Made by a program: the position numbers and the translations under genes. Source: Hydractinia symbiolongicarpus (taxonomy: Eukaryota; Cnidaria; Hydrozoa; Anthoathecata; Hydractiniidae). Taken from it: DNA of 60,000 bases. Below, piece after piece: positions 35,201 to 42,500 of the stretch (position 1 is its first letter; the number at the start of each line of letters is the position of its first letter). Below the pieces are notes generated by a model, which made no database searches, was not told where the DNA came from, and saw nothing but the letters and a program-made list of their open reading frames with translations. The stretch lies in NCBI RefSeq assembly GCF_029227915.1, contig NC_079877.1:29353851-29413850 (forward strand). The letters run 5' to 3'.

Positions 35201-36945
35201 AGTCACCAATAAAGAATTGCACAAAACTAATAAAAATTAGCAACAAGAAAAAAAAAAACGGCAAAAAGGGGGTGTTGGAAAAAAAGTTACGTCTGAAAAA
35301 AAATGTCGGAAAAAAAGTTTGGTCAGTAATAAAAAGCCGGCAAAACTTTTAGTCAGCAAAAATTATTAGTCACCTAGCCGAAATTTAGTCACTTTTTGCC
35401 GACTTTTTTTTTACCGATAAGGTAGGTTATTCAATCATAAAGTTTTCAAAACGCAAAAATAAACTTAGAAGTGTAAAACGATTTTACAAGCGAAGTCATT
35501 TTTCTCATTTTTAAAGGAGATGAGAGGCACAGTAAACATGAGTACTAATCGTTAGCCCATGAAAAAATCCATTATCGCCTGTCGTACGTATTCAGGGCAT
35601 CGCTATTCCATACATCTGTAGAACAAAATACAATCCATCTACCAGTTTGACCGCACAGACGACTGGTGTTTGACGACTAGAATGATTGATATTTTGAGAT
35701 GGCAAATGCCTTTATTTTTATATTGATACAAAAATCTCGATACATTTCTGATATTTCTTAAAATCTGTATTTACGAACAACTGTGCGTTATAAACGATTT
35801 TGATTTGGCATGCGTTCCTAAAAAGGAGTAACAGCCTAATAATACCCCGAAACATAGCTCAAAAACGCATTTTCCCATTTTATAGAGATTGTACTACATT
35901 TTTTTATTTCTTTCAGGCTATGCGTGTCTGCTGTCAAGACATGTTCTTCTCCCGTTCACGTTCCACGCCCACCACCGCCCTCTTGACAGATATTCCTTCA
36001 CAAAACAGAATGCTGGGAACACCTTTAGAACAAGCTTTCAAAGTGATGAAGAAACCGTCGCATAAATTGAACGTAGTAAAAGAGTTGGTTGATGTTAAAG
36101 TGAACGATCCCGTTTCACAAGATTTTACGAGCGAGGTATATAAATTGTCGTTGAAACTATACTGATGTACTTGTAGCGAATGTTCAATTTCTGGAACATT
36201 CCAACCTCGTTTTTAAGGAGTCTCGGCCTTTCAGAATCGCCTCCTGCGTATCAAAAGAAAAGCTCTGAGAGCGAGGTTGTCTCGAACCCTCTGTATTTAA
36301 GGAGAAGTCGAGACGTTAAATTTGCTAGGACATAAAAGATATATAAAATCTGTAAGCCTTTCTGATGTTTTAATTATTTTCACAGGGTGTTACTGAGCGC
36401 ATCTCCAAATACAACACTTTCGTTGATAACGCTAAGCTACGCGCTTACCTGCGTTCAGTCGGGGCGATTGACACGTCTGAGCAATCAGAAAGCTTCGCCC
36501 AAACACGATTAAAAGAATTAACTGGGAAACAGAGCAAATCAGCAGAAACACCGTAAGTTGTTTTAATAATGTTTTCGTCGCTAGATGATTGAATGTCGTA
36601 TATGTTGTTGACGTTGACGGTACACTCTTTGTTTTTTACAGGCTTCGACGAATGACTTCGAGCAGAATGTCGGTTCTGTCGCCATCGCAACTACTCGATA
36701 ATCAAATAAACGAGTTAAATAGTCGGATAGACAATCTAAACTCCGAGTTGACAACTATACTTAAATCCACGTCGGACATTGCGAAGAATATCAAAAATCT
36801 TGAAGCCAGCGGTACGTCGCCGGAGATATTACAGCGTCGGCGCAAACAATGGGAAGAACACGAATTCAGGAAAAACAATGTAATGAAAAAGTTGAAATTA
36901 CTTGAGGCTGAAATAGCTCGTAAAGAGAAAGAAAGAGCCACGTAG
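1..36945 (+). CDS. Giant single-pass transmembrane protein with cysteine-rich repeat ectodomain and coiled-coil cytoplasmic tail (5' partial)
   Basis: Fifty-four exons were joined by hand at GT-AG sites. Every junction keeps frame and the exons total 21,474 nt (7,157 residues plus TAG at 36943-36945). The frame is already open at base 1, so the start codon and any signal peptide lie upstream. Order by residue in this window: 1 to about 4358 cysteine-rich modules; about 4359-4686 membrane-proximal domain; 4687-4708 transmembrane helix; then a cytoplasmic tail with DPxTG/PVGG repeats (about 4870-5440), long charged coiled coils (about 5442-6733) and a C-terminal globular part with a last coiled coil. 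It looks like a very large cell-surface receptor or adhesion protein, but ligand and function are unknown. Introns are short (75 to about 900 nt). Those over 300 nt not listed separately (2352-2808, 7722-8055, 13034-13401, 15266-15663, 17431-17792, 20899-21212, 22410-22846, 24174-24590, 25335-25644, 25900-26252, 27137-27438, 30384-30792) hold nothing I recognise. Exon coordinates are in the segment entries. Confidence 0.88.
1372..2203 (+). other. Giant gene intron 2: no gene content
   Basis: AT-rich intron of 832 nt between exons 2 and 3, with poly-A/T runs. No coding signal, inverted repeat or retroelement motif was recognised. The acceptor is TATCATAG at 2196-2203. Confidence 0.6.
5540..5920. 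repeat. Dispersed repeat copy A in giant-gene intron 7
   Basis: This stretch inside intron 7 (5211-6099) is clearly related, in the same orientation, to 45120-45440 in a DP-gene intron. Shared blocks include GGATCATG, TGACGTCA, a GACCCAGGTTTTGAGAAACT-like block, CTTACCCAA, TAGTTACC, ACGGTG, AAAATGACT, TTTCCAAGTT and CATTAATTTAA. The copies have diverged by substitutions and small indels. Neither has a reading frame. It is probably an old non-autonomous transposon family. Confidence 0.7.
5826..5876. repeat. Perfect 24-bp palindrome with 3-nt loop
   Basis: 5826-5849 is the exact reverse complement of 5853-5876, separated by TCT. It lies at the end of dispersed repeat copy A. The copy at 45350-45400 has only one arm, so the second arm here arose by a local inverted duplication or is an element end. 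It could form a cruciform or an RNA hairpin within the intron. Confidence 0.85.
6100..13033 (+). CDS. Giant gene exons 8-15: ephrin-receptor-like cysteine-rich modules
   Basis: Exons: 6100-6634, 6934-7721, 8056-8229, 8448-8702, 9428-9895, 10083-11813, 11896-12303, 12385-13033. The same cysteine module continues without a break in pattern. Exon 13 is unusually long (1,731 nt, 577 residues) and codes for many consecutive modules with no intron, so modules and exons do not correspond one to one. Donors at 8703 and 11814 are GTTTGT, weaker than the rest, but they are the only sites that keep both the frame and the module spacing. Junction phases are 1 except after exons 8 and 15 (phase 2). Introns of 82 and 81 nt flank exon 14. 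Sequons remain frequent. Confidence 0.85.
8703..9427 (+). other. Giant gene intron 11: no gene content
   Basis: This 725-nt AT-rich intron starts at a weak GTTTGT donor and ends TTTTTTAAG at 9427. Nothing else was recognised. Both sites are fixed by reading frame and by the cysteine-module continuity across them. Confidence 0.55.
13402..19517 (+). CDS. Giant gene exons 16-22: ephrin-receptor-like cysteine-rich modules
   Basis: Exons: 13402-13640, 13743-14063, 14224-14769, 14921-15265, 15664-16663, 17141-17430, 17793-19517. This is the last large block of cysteine modules. Exon 22 is 1,725 nt and almost wholly modular. If modules average 50 residues, the window encodes roughly 80 of them; that is an estimate from length, not a count. 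Typical cores are GYYCPNGS and CPPGTYSN, which join a tyrosine-rich turn to a sequon. Exon 20 (1,000 nt) ends in phase 2, completed by the first base of exon 21 to a lysine codon. The other junctions are phase 1 within glycine, alanine or similar codons. Confidence 0.85.
16814..16907. repeat. Imperfect direct repeat in giant-gene intron 20
   Basis: Two related blocks (TCTCAGGTTTCGCCTTGTTG and TTTCAGGTGTCACTTTGTTG, both followed by TACAA) lie about 68 nt apart. Both resemble 3' splice sites (TTCAG-G), but neither leads to a cysteine-module exon, so they look like decoys or chance. Confidence 0.4.
19661..22409 (+). CDS. Giant gene exons 23-28: last modules and membrane-proximal ectodomain
   Basis: Exons: 19661-19795, 19970-20271, 20371-20532, 20722-20898, 21213-21330, 22006-22409. 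Exons 23-24 carry the last cysteine modules. Exons 25-26 have a different cysteine spacing (for example CLCEKGYKVF and CNRECRIRQK). Exons 27-28 have few cysteines and read as a mixed alpha/beta globular domain. Exon 28 contains SPSRRRRNLL, a multibasic site that fits the furin consensus R-x-[KR]-R. The stretch from CLRFNEAMLFSVTN to AAGVYAFKMSSSGSQR alternates like beta strands and could be a cupredoxin-like sandwich; this is only an impression. From exon 24 on, most junctions become phase 0, unlike the modular part. Confidence 0.8.
20277..20354. repeat. (TTG)n microsatellite, giant-gene intron 24
   Basis: Imperfect TTG/GTT repeat filling most of the 99-nt intron 20272-20370 directly after the donor. 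Read through, it would encode poly-leucine, but an in-frame TAG at the acceptor closes it. Confidence 0.8.
21331..22005 (+). other. Giant gene intron 27: no gene content
   Basis: A 675-nt intron. It contains two related fragments (AAAATTAGCTCCCGC near 21427 and CAAAAATTAGCTGTCGCGAA near 21679) that may belong to a repeat family. The open frame at 21801-21998 has no module or domain pattern and is not part of the spliced product. Confidence 0.5.
22110..22121 (+). other. Multibasic proprotein-convertase-like site in the ectodomain
   Basis: Four consecutive arginine codons (CGC AGG CGG AGA) encode RRRR at about residue 4546, in a Ser/Pro-rich stretch about 140 residues before the transmembrane helix. 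This meets the R-x-[KR]-R furin consensus and lies on the lumenal side in the model. Cleavage would free or non-covalently retain the whole cysteine-rich ectodomain. The motif is seen in the sequence; cleavage is inferred. Confidence 0.5.
22847..23035 (+). CDS. Giant gene exon 29: transmembrane helix
   Basis: The exon continues the membrane-proximal domain (YVRVMAPGAQCGEDGPFF) and ends with an uncharged run of 22 residues starting WLLIGLMLACFF and ending VLVLVLAL, at 22970-23035. It is followed in exon 30 by FMFRTHGWRKS, whose basic residues fit the positive-inside rule. It is the only clear membrane segment in the spliced product, so the cysteine-rich part is extracellular and everything after it cytosolic. 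The junctions on both sides are phase 0. Confidence 0.88.
23305..24832 (+). CDS. Giant gene exons 30-33: juxtamembrane cytoplasmic region
   Basis: Exons: 23305-23494, 23659-23819, 24036-24173, 24591-24832. The region begins with basic residues after the helix, then a tyrosine-containing acidic patch (QLYDFDDYSS), then alpha-helical charged sequence (QTSEITAALARQKDQ and LEEEIERRKELGFNFQQ). No kinase, SH2-binding ITAM-like pair or other signalling motif could be named with confidence. The intron before exon 32 (23820-24035) is TTTG-rich and holds nothing else. Exon 33 ends in phase 2 and is completed by the first base of exon 34 to a lysine codon. Confidence 0.8.
24901..24963. repeat. 32-bp tandem duplication just before exon 34
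   Basis: The unit beginning CTTTGTTAGCAAGTGGAAAT occurs at 24901-24932 and again at 24933-24963, identical over 31 nt. It ends about 40 nt before the acceptor of exon 34, in the likely branch-point region. Confidence 0.85.
25006..27136 (+). CDS. Giant gene exons 34-36: DPxTG / PVGG beta-type repeats
   Basis: Exons: 25006-25334, 25645-25899, 26253-27136. The sequence repeats a loose unit with a D-P/E-x-T-G turn, a P-[IV]-P-I strand and a [IP]-P-[VL]-G-G turn. Examples are VPILGMTIHPTTG, YPVGGTHQDPVT, LPIPIELGSIFVD, DAIPVGGMTLDEP, VPILGVDRNKETG and WIPLGGSVEDPLGDG. A helical, charged insert (about 26430-26810) separates two groups of repeats. The block ends with a lysine-rich stretch (GKNKKKRKPP). 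The units look like short beta-hairpins, perhaps a solenoid or scaffold. I do not know a named domain for them. Donors at 25335 (GTTTGT) and 25900 (GTTTCT) are weak but are required by frame. Confidence 0.78.
27439..34267 (+). CDS. Giant gene exons 37-49: long charged coiled-coil region
   Basis: Exons: 27439-27607, 27812-28056, 28232-28408, 28650-28998, 29074-29489, 29664-29836, 30113-30383, 30793-31257, 31871-32107, 32313-32597, 32877-33104, 33223-33759, 33943-34267. The translation is dominated by E, K, R, Q, A and L with heptad-like spacing (for example EQLEREREAEALREAEKEAD), typical of long parallel coiled coils. One Gly/Met-rich break occurs in exons 40-41 (GGSQGMPGAVQFGGG), which could be a flexible hinge. 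Most junctions are phase 0. The exon 38 start (27812) was chosen because the earlier AG at 27790-27791 leads to an immediate in-frame stop. The region probably drives oligomerisation or a long cytoplasmic rod. Confidence 0.82.
28161..28245 (+). repeat. Triplicated 3' splice acceptor before exon 39
   Basis: A unit of about 30 nt (T-run, CACCCAG or TATCCAG, then G..GCAAT.AAT) occurs three times, with AG at 28171-28172, 28201-28202 and 28230-28231. The unit spans the intron end and the first bases of exon 39. Only the third AG keeps the reading frame (exon start 28232). The first and second would add 59 and 29 nt and run into TGA at 28238-28240. Confidence 0.75.
29844..30018. repeat. (GTT/GTC)n microsatellite, giant-gene intron 42
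   Basis: Imperfect trinucleotide repeat of GTT, GTC and TTT directly after the donor of exon 42. It fills much of the intron 29837-30112. Long open frames on both strands here are artefacts of the triplet period. Confidence 0.85.
31258..31870 (+). other. Giant gene intron 44 with a short pyrimidine tandem repeat
   Basis: A 613-nt intron. The unit CTCATTTCTTTTCAT repeats about 2.5 times at 31400-31436. The open frame at 31588-31803 shows no domain and is not needed by the splice chain. Nothing else was recognised. Confidence 0.5.
34351..36945 (+). CDS. Giant gene exons 50-54: C-terminal globular domain and terminal coiled coil
   Basis: Exons: 34351-34577, 34656-35012, 35917-36135, 36386-36552, 36642-36945. 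Exons 50-52 encode a non-coiled domain (DQDWMRVLAGSPLFKAV, MQFVVYRFGVFITQLLQDI, NAFRNSFFYERSRRILFVR). Inside it, VVLLMHCLAHIKVDDL places H-C-L-A-H (34938-34952) where a zinc protease would have HExxH. The domain could be a zincin-like fold with the catalytic glutamate lost. Exon 52 ends with a Ser/Thr-rich then basic part. Exon 54 is a short coiled coil (QLLDNQINELNSRIDNLN) ending in ARKEKERAT and the stop TAG. The 3' UTR follows; I see no canonical AATAAA close to it. Confidence 0.82.
35056..35422. mobile_element. MITE with about 30-bp terminal inverted repeats and TA target duplication
   Basis: The left end CCTTATCGGTAAAAAAAAGT (from 35056) and the right end ending TTTACCGATAAGG (at 35422) are reverse complements over about 29-30 nt, apart from one base in the A/T run. 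TA lies directly outside both ends (35054-35055 and 35423-35424), as for Tc1/mariner-type insertion. The 367-bp body is A-rich and non-coding, with internal copies of GTCGGCAAAAA and TTAGTCACTTTTTG. It sits in giant-gene intron 51 (35013-35916). Confidence 0.85.
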
Positions 36946-37113
36946 TGGCTTCAAACAATGTAGATAAATATAAGAAAGCACTAAAAAAGACATTTTAAAT
37001 GTTTATTTTAATATTTTAATATAAATGCCAACTCTTTCAAATTCAGGGCAGTATTTGAAAAAGTAGGCAGAATTATTTTTAACTTTTTTTTTTTTTTTTT
37101 TTTACAGAAGAAA

Positions 37114-37181
37114 GTTGACTTAAAGATATTTTAGTCTAAAAGAATGGTTTGTGATAACATTTCCAAGATCTTTAAGTCAAC
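37114..37181. repeat. Inverted repeat downstream of the giant gene
   Basis: GTTGACTTAAAGAT (37114-37127) is exactly complementary to ATCTTTAAGTCAAC (37168-37181) across a 40-nt spacer, right after the poly-T run. It may be a 3' UTR hairpin or the remnant of a small element. Confidence 0.6.
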
Positions 37182-38912
37182 GGATTTCTGTGGTAGTAAA
37201 TAATATATTCCCTGATGGTTATACATTGTGCATAATATTTATAATATAAAAACATATTTTTTCATACCAATAATTTATTTTAACGGCGGGCAACGGATAC
37301 ATTAAAAACATTATTTTTACTCTATTAACATTAATCAACACATTTTTTCAAGGTAATCAATCATTTTTTTTCACGTGAAGGGCGAATTTTGATGAAATTA
37401 GTTTGTACTTTTATGGAATGTGATTTTATACTTGTATATATTCACGACTGATTGTAAATTGTTTTATAAGGCTGCACGTTGCGTGTTGTGTATTTGAAAT
37501 ACTATCATATCTATCCACGCTTTTTCCATTATTTCATCCTCACCTAAACATTGTTTTTGTAGCATATCACCTCGTAACTTTATGTTTATTTTTGGTACTT
37601 TTACTAGACCCTCCTCCTCCTTTATTGCCATGAGGACGAAGCTGGTTCTTTTTAACCACGCAATCTTAAGCCGGGCGCAACCGATTCAAAATTAATATCC
37701 AATTTGTTGGAAATTGGTGAAAGGTCCCCTACTCTAAACTCCCCTACCTATAATAAAAACTTCAACCAACATATTTTTTTCAGTGCAGATTTCTCTAAGA
37801 TTCACTCGTTTCCTCAAATCACTTTCTTAAAACTCCTCAACAATTATCTAAATTTATTTGTTAACACTTCTATATCTTCCTGGAATGATTATTAGCCATT
37901 CACTTTCACAATGTACGCATTTGATTATTTACTGGTGAAGATTCTCAATTTCTTCGCTGGTTGTTGTAATCCTGTAGTGTTTGAAATTGAAACAATACAT
38001 CCACTTTTACAAGTTAATCTCACCTGTTATTATTTCGAGTACATGATTAAACGTGTTTAAGGGACTTCGTTAAGACATAACAAATACATACAAAAAAACA
38101 CGTAAACCTTTACTAAAAAACTAAAACCTCTTTCATTTAGAATAATGAATCTCACGCTCCTATTTCGTTAACAAACAAAAAAATAAGACGGTGAGGGCTT
38201 ATGAATAAAAAACGTTACTTAAAACAAAGATTTACTACAAAATCTCGTCCCCAGTCTTATTTTGGAGTGCTAGACAATTCGCCTCTACATGACACACCCG
38301 TTTTAACGCAACTTCGTACCTTTTTGACATCGAGGCCGGTTGTTAAACTTGTTTAGCCGTCAAGTAAGCGCTAGCGGCTTTGGACATAAGCAACAAATCC
38401 TGGGAACGAGGATGGTTTCAAAATGCGTACATTAAGATAAGTGACCAAAAAAACGACAAACAGGTCCACACACAGGATGTTATTCAAAGCGTATTGTTTG
38501 AACTTAGAAGGTAATACTGGAACTTAAAACGGTTGCGAAAAACATATTTCTACGGAAGACATTGCAAGTGGAAAGATAGATAACAACACAAGAAAATAGC
38601 TCCCGCATCTTTATAACAACTTTTTAACATCATCGATTGTTCTACTTCCTCGAATGCGCAAATATAAATACCACTTGTCAACGAATGTAAGTTTTAATAA
38701 GAATAAATACTAACTAAGCTTGTCATTACTTTAATCGTAGTTCTAAGCCAGCAGGCCAGCCTAGTATTCTTATAAAGCATAATATTCTTGTGAAAAAAAG
38801 CGTATAAACTTTCTTCTTATCTTAAACACGAAAAAACCGTCAACTACTGCTAAATTTCTACTTTTTAATCTTTTATAAAAACAGAAGTTTAACTTTTGCT
38901 GTTGGCGGAAAA

Positions 38913-38920
38913 GCGCGAAA
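38913..38920 (-). promoter_or_regulatory. Candidate E2F/DP binding site (minus strand TTTCGCGC)
   Basis: GCGCGAAA on the plus strand is TTTCGCGC on the minus strand, a full match to the E2F consensus TTTSSCGC, about 670 bp upstream of the DP start codon. The same 8-mer also occurs in a giant-gene intron near 27220, so one match alone is weak. Confidence 0.35.
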
Positions 38921-39206
38921 ATCAGTTAAAAATAATAAAGTCGGATCGAAAATATTGAAATATTGCGGCATGCAAAAAGAGGGGTAGACTGACATGTCAC
39001 TCAGGTTCACTTTTCTCGAGATGAGCAAAACAAAATACTAAAAACTTGAAGGGTAATATTTAGAAAATAAGTCTTGCCTGGGAGAGAAGCAATGATTATT
39101 ATTCGTATAAACGAGCCATCTCAATCAGATGCGGTTTTCGTGCCATGGACACGTTCGTTCCGTGGTTTGTTTGCCAAGCTCCATAAAATTTTTTTGCAGC
39201 GAGTTA

Positions 39207-39215
39207 TTTCCCGCC
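39207..39215 (+). promoter_or_regulatory. Candidate E2F/DP binding site (TTTCCCGCC)
   Basis: TTTCCCGCC matches the E2F consensus TTTSSCGC and lies about 370 bp upstream of the DP start codon in a locally CpG-richer stretch. It could mediate autoregulation by E2F-DP, as is known for several E2F-family genes. The match is seen; regulation is inferred. Confidence 0.4.
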
Positions 39216-39584
39216 ATTGTTTATGGTGTTCCCCTTAGGGCCTGGGACGACCAAAAATTAACTTCTGCGCATGTGTGACACGACGATTCTGACATTTTAA
39301 CCAATCATAGAAGGTCTTCTTTGATCACCGCGAAGCTCGCTCGTTTTACTGAACTACAAAAATAACAAGAAGCCAATGTTTACAAAAATGTAAACTTTGT
39401 GCCAAGGATATAGAAATCTTTTTTAGCTAGATGTCATTACAAAATTTTAGATGTCAGTGGTTGCTATTTGACTTAAATTTCCCCTCCACACAGCAATAAC
39501 TAGTATTTGTGGTGTAAAGCCCCCACAACCAAATTCTCTGGATGCGTGCGAAAAAAACTGACTATTGTGACACAGCTAAATTGT

Positions 39585-42500
39585 ATGGCTAATCCTGGGA
39601 CTGCAGTTACTACGTTATGGAATTCAAAGCCAGGTATTATACAGATAGATATTTATGTAAATATTTGCGATATTTTTTAGTAACCAATTAACGCTCTATT
39701 GGAAGTTAAATTATTAAGTTTTAGCCACAACAAAACACAGGAAATAGCTTGAGTTGGAAACCTAAAAACAAAACAACTTACCTAACTTGTCCTGTTAAAG
39801 ATTAAAACTGAAAGCTAGTAAAGTCTACATCTTATTTATCTACTTTCTTTTTGACTATTCTTGGATGGGCAAGGTATGTCTGTCCACCCTGCTGCATGTA
39901 TCAGATCCCTTGGTTATTCTATTAATACACTCAAATCAGAGGAACACTCAAAACCCTATATAACACTGCAACAGAGTATGGATGAATTCTTGGGAGACGT
40001 TATTTGTTTACTTCTCAGCGGTAATCTAACTGGCTCTGGCATTTGTGTGGCAGGAAAAAAATGATAGGATTTGGTAAAGCGGTCTTTTTCTCTTGATTTT
40101 TCTTGTAAAACCATTGTTTAAGGTTTTAAACTCTTCAGTTGAGTGTTGACTGGTGCCTTCTGATATATTTGAATTCATTTAAAGTCCTAACAATACCTTT
40201 GTGACAAAATGAACTAAAAGTAACTTTGCTTCACATAGCACCCCCATCTTTTTCTAACAGAGCTTACCCCTAAAAATGTAAACAAAGGAATTCATCTATA
40301 TCCCTCGAAGTTGTTGAGGCTAACCACATAAAACATAAATCACTACTACTGCACTTTAAACATTTTGCAGCCAAATTGTGGAATGAGGGGAAGTCAACAA
40401 ATAATTTTTATTTTTTATTTATCGATATATGCCTGATTAATACTTGCCTCATTGCACACAATGAAAAAAATCCTTGGGCTCTGCGCTAACAGTACGCTGG
40501 TAACAGTACCTTGGAAACTGGAAACAAGGCTATGTAATTTACTTAAGAACACCCAATATCATATTAGTGTGGAAAGTTTATCATTTCTTGAACATGATAG
40601 TTTAGTAGGTGATGTTTCGGGAGATCCTTCTCCCATCATTAGGCAAAGTAAAATGATGTTGAGCATGTATTTATATAATTGCAGAGGATCGAAATTCATA
40701 AAAATTAACCAATCAGAAACGAGCTGATAATTACAGTTAATTACGGTAATTAACATTTTCGGACCTAGATGTAGGTAACTACTTCTTCTGTAGGGCTGGT
40801 AACCAAACCTCAGGAAGTTAATACAAGATGCTGTTTATGTCACTGTTGATGGTTTCTTTAATCTTGGTGGCCGTTCTGTATTCTTTGTCAATGAATTTCT
40901 TCTCATCCCAATTAAACTGATAACTTCTGCTCCAGCTGTGGTCCGCAATTTTGTTTTTCTTCACATCTCCGTTTCTCACTGCGCGTATATGTTGTTGTAC
41001 TCGTTGCTTAAACTTTCTTTTTGTTTCGCCTATATACACTGCATCACAATCTTTACATGGGATTTCGTAAACAACATTGCTTTGTTCTTCCAGGTGTATT
41101 TTGTCATTTGGTTTAGACAATGTGCTTCTTAGCGTGTCTTTAGAGTTAAGAATGCATTTGATCTTGTGTTGCCTTAAAACTCGACGAACAGGCCTATCAA
41201 TAAGAAAAAAACACCAGAGCTATAAATCGCTCCCCCAAGGTTACAATAATTTAAACTGGGTGAGCAATCTGAATAAATAGAATAAGATTATAAACGCATA
41301 TTTTATTATTGTCTTTTTTATTTATGTTATTTTATCTTTTTTATATATTTTGGTTCTTTTTTACTGTAAATAATAAGAAAGAGGACATTGATTTCCATGT
41401 GAGATGAATTAATATTGCTCAGGCAGAATTTTTTTTTTAAATTTGGGGGAGCAATTAATGGCTCAGCTAGTTTCTCATTTCTCAGAATTGGGCGAGCCTT
41501 TGGGTGAGCAAGAGCAATTGCTCTCCCCTTATTGATAGGCCTGGACGAAGGATGTCGCTGGTACCTGATACGAAGGGTAGGAATGCTGATGCGATAAATT
41601 CTTCTGATGTTTTACTGTTGTCTTAGTTGGATCTTCTTTTATTTTATTTTCTTCCAGCATGATGTCTTTCTTACTATTTTCTATTAATGCATTCTTCACA
41701 TGTCCAATCTCATGTTTCCTCTCCTTTTCATCAGTGACTATGCTGTTGGAATTATTGAGTAATAAAGATATGACACTTTCTTTGCAACATTTCTGATGGC
41801 TTGATTTGTAGTTAGGATACTGGTCAGTTTGTGTTGGTTTACAATATACTGAAACTGATGTGGTACCATTCTTGCCTTTGACCAATGTGTCAGGGAAAGG
41901 TTTGCCTCCACAGTGAATTTAATTTGTCGGTGGAGGCCATTGAGATGTTCATGGCACTCTTCTAGATGGACCTTTTAGCGGTTATCACTCTCGTACTTTG
42001 TGCAGGAAACCAGGGTTGGATTCCCCTTGGCAGCGATTCAATATGGGCAATTGAATATTACCGTAGCCCCAGTTTCACCCAAGCCATGTGAGGAAAATTG
42101 GGTAGATGGCGCACTGTGTGGGCCTTCGGATGTGGCAAGGTGTTTTCTGGCAGAGCGCTGACCCTAATTGGGTTGCGTAGCTTAAAGAAAGCATTAAATA
42201 ATCCAGGACTCCCCATCAAAGCCATGGCCCCTTCTGGAAATAATAGACATTGTATATCCCTCGATATTGGTGAGGCTAGCCATGTAAACTATGCACATCT
42301 ACTTAACTTGCCGAATGCAGCTGACTCAGGACACAGGATTAGGTCTGCTTCATGAAGACACTTTTGGGGTGTCACAGGGATCTGTGTTGCCCTGAACTTT
42401 CTTTTGTATATTGATGACTTAAAATCTGTCATCAATTCAAGCTACCACCATTTATATGCAGATGATCAATAATTATTTCGTCCCATAAAAACTTGGATAC

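Larger units (their letters stand above)
36946..39584. other. Intergenic region between the giant gene and the DP gene
   Basis: It holds the 3' UTR of the giant gene, a 20-nt poly-T run at 37084-37103, an inverted repeat (37114-37127 with 37168-37181) and the presumed DP promoter. Open frames here are short and have no recognisable domain. The DP transcription start cannot be fixed from sequence. Confidence 0.55.
40611..41970 (-). mobile_element. Degenerate Penelope-like retroelement (RT C-terminus and GIY-YIG endonuclease)
   Basis: Minus-strand translation gives, in order: [16 protein letters not shown] (41900-41970); a frameshift; [20 protein letters not shown] with [16 protein letters not shown] (about 41790-41900), the typical Penelope RT end; TSDILRP; an insertion at 41191-41542; then [11 protein letters not shown] and the GIY-YIG domain ([38 protein letters not shown]), ending at 40818. 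GIY-YIG fused after RT is diagnostic of Penelope-like elements. The frameshift and the insertion make it non-functional. It lies in DP intron 1, antisense to the gene. Confidence 0.85.

Noticed and set aside
39621-39633. Start of DP at the internal ATG near 39617 (MEFKA)
   Set aside because: It would end in phase 2 at the same donor and does not fit exon 2; the ATG at 39585 does.
39861-40064. 67-codon plus-strand frame in DP intron 1
   Set aside because: No domain, no fitting splice phase, and located beside transposon debris.
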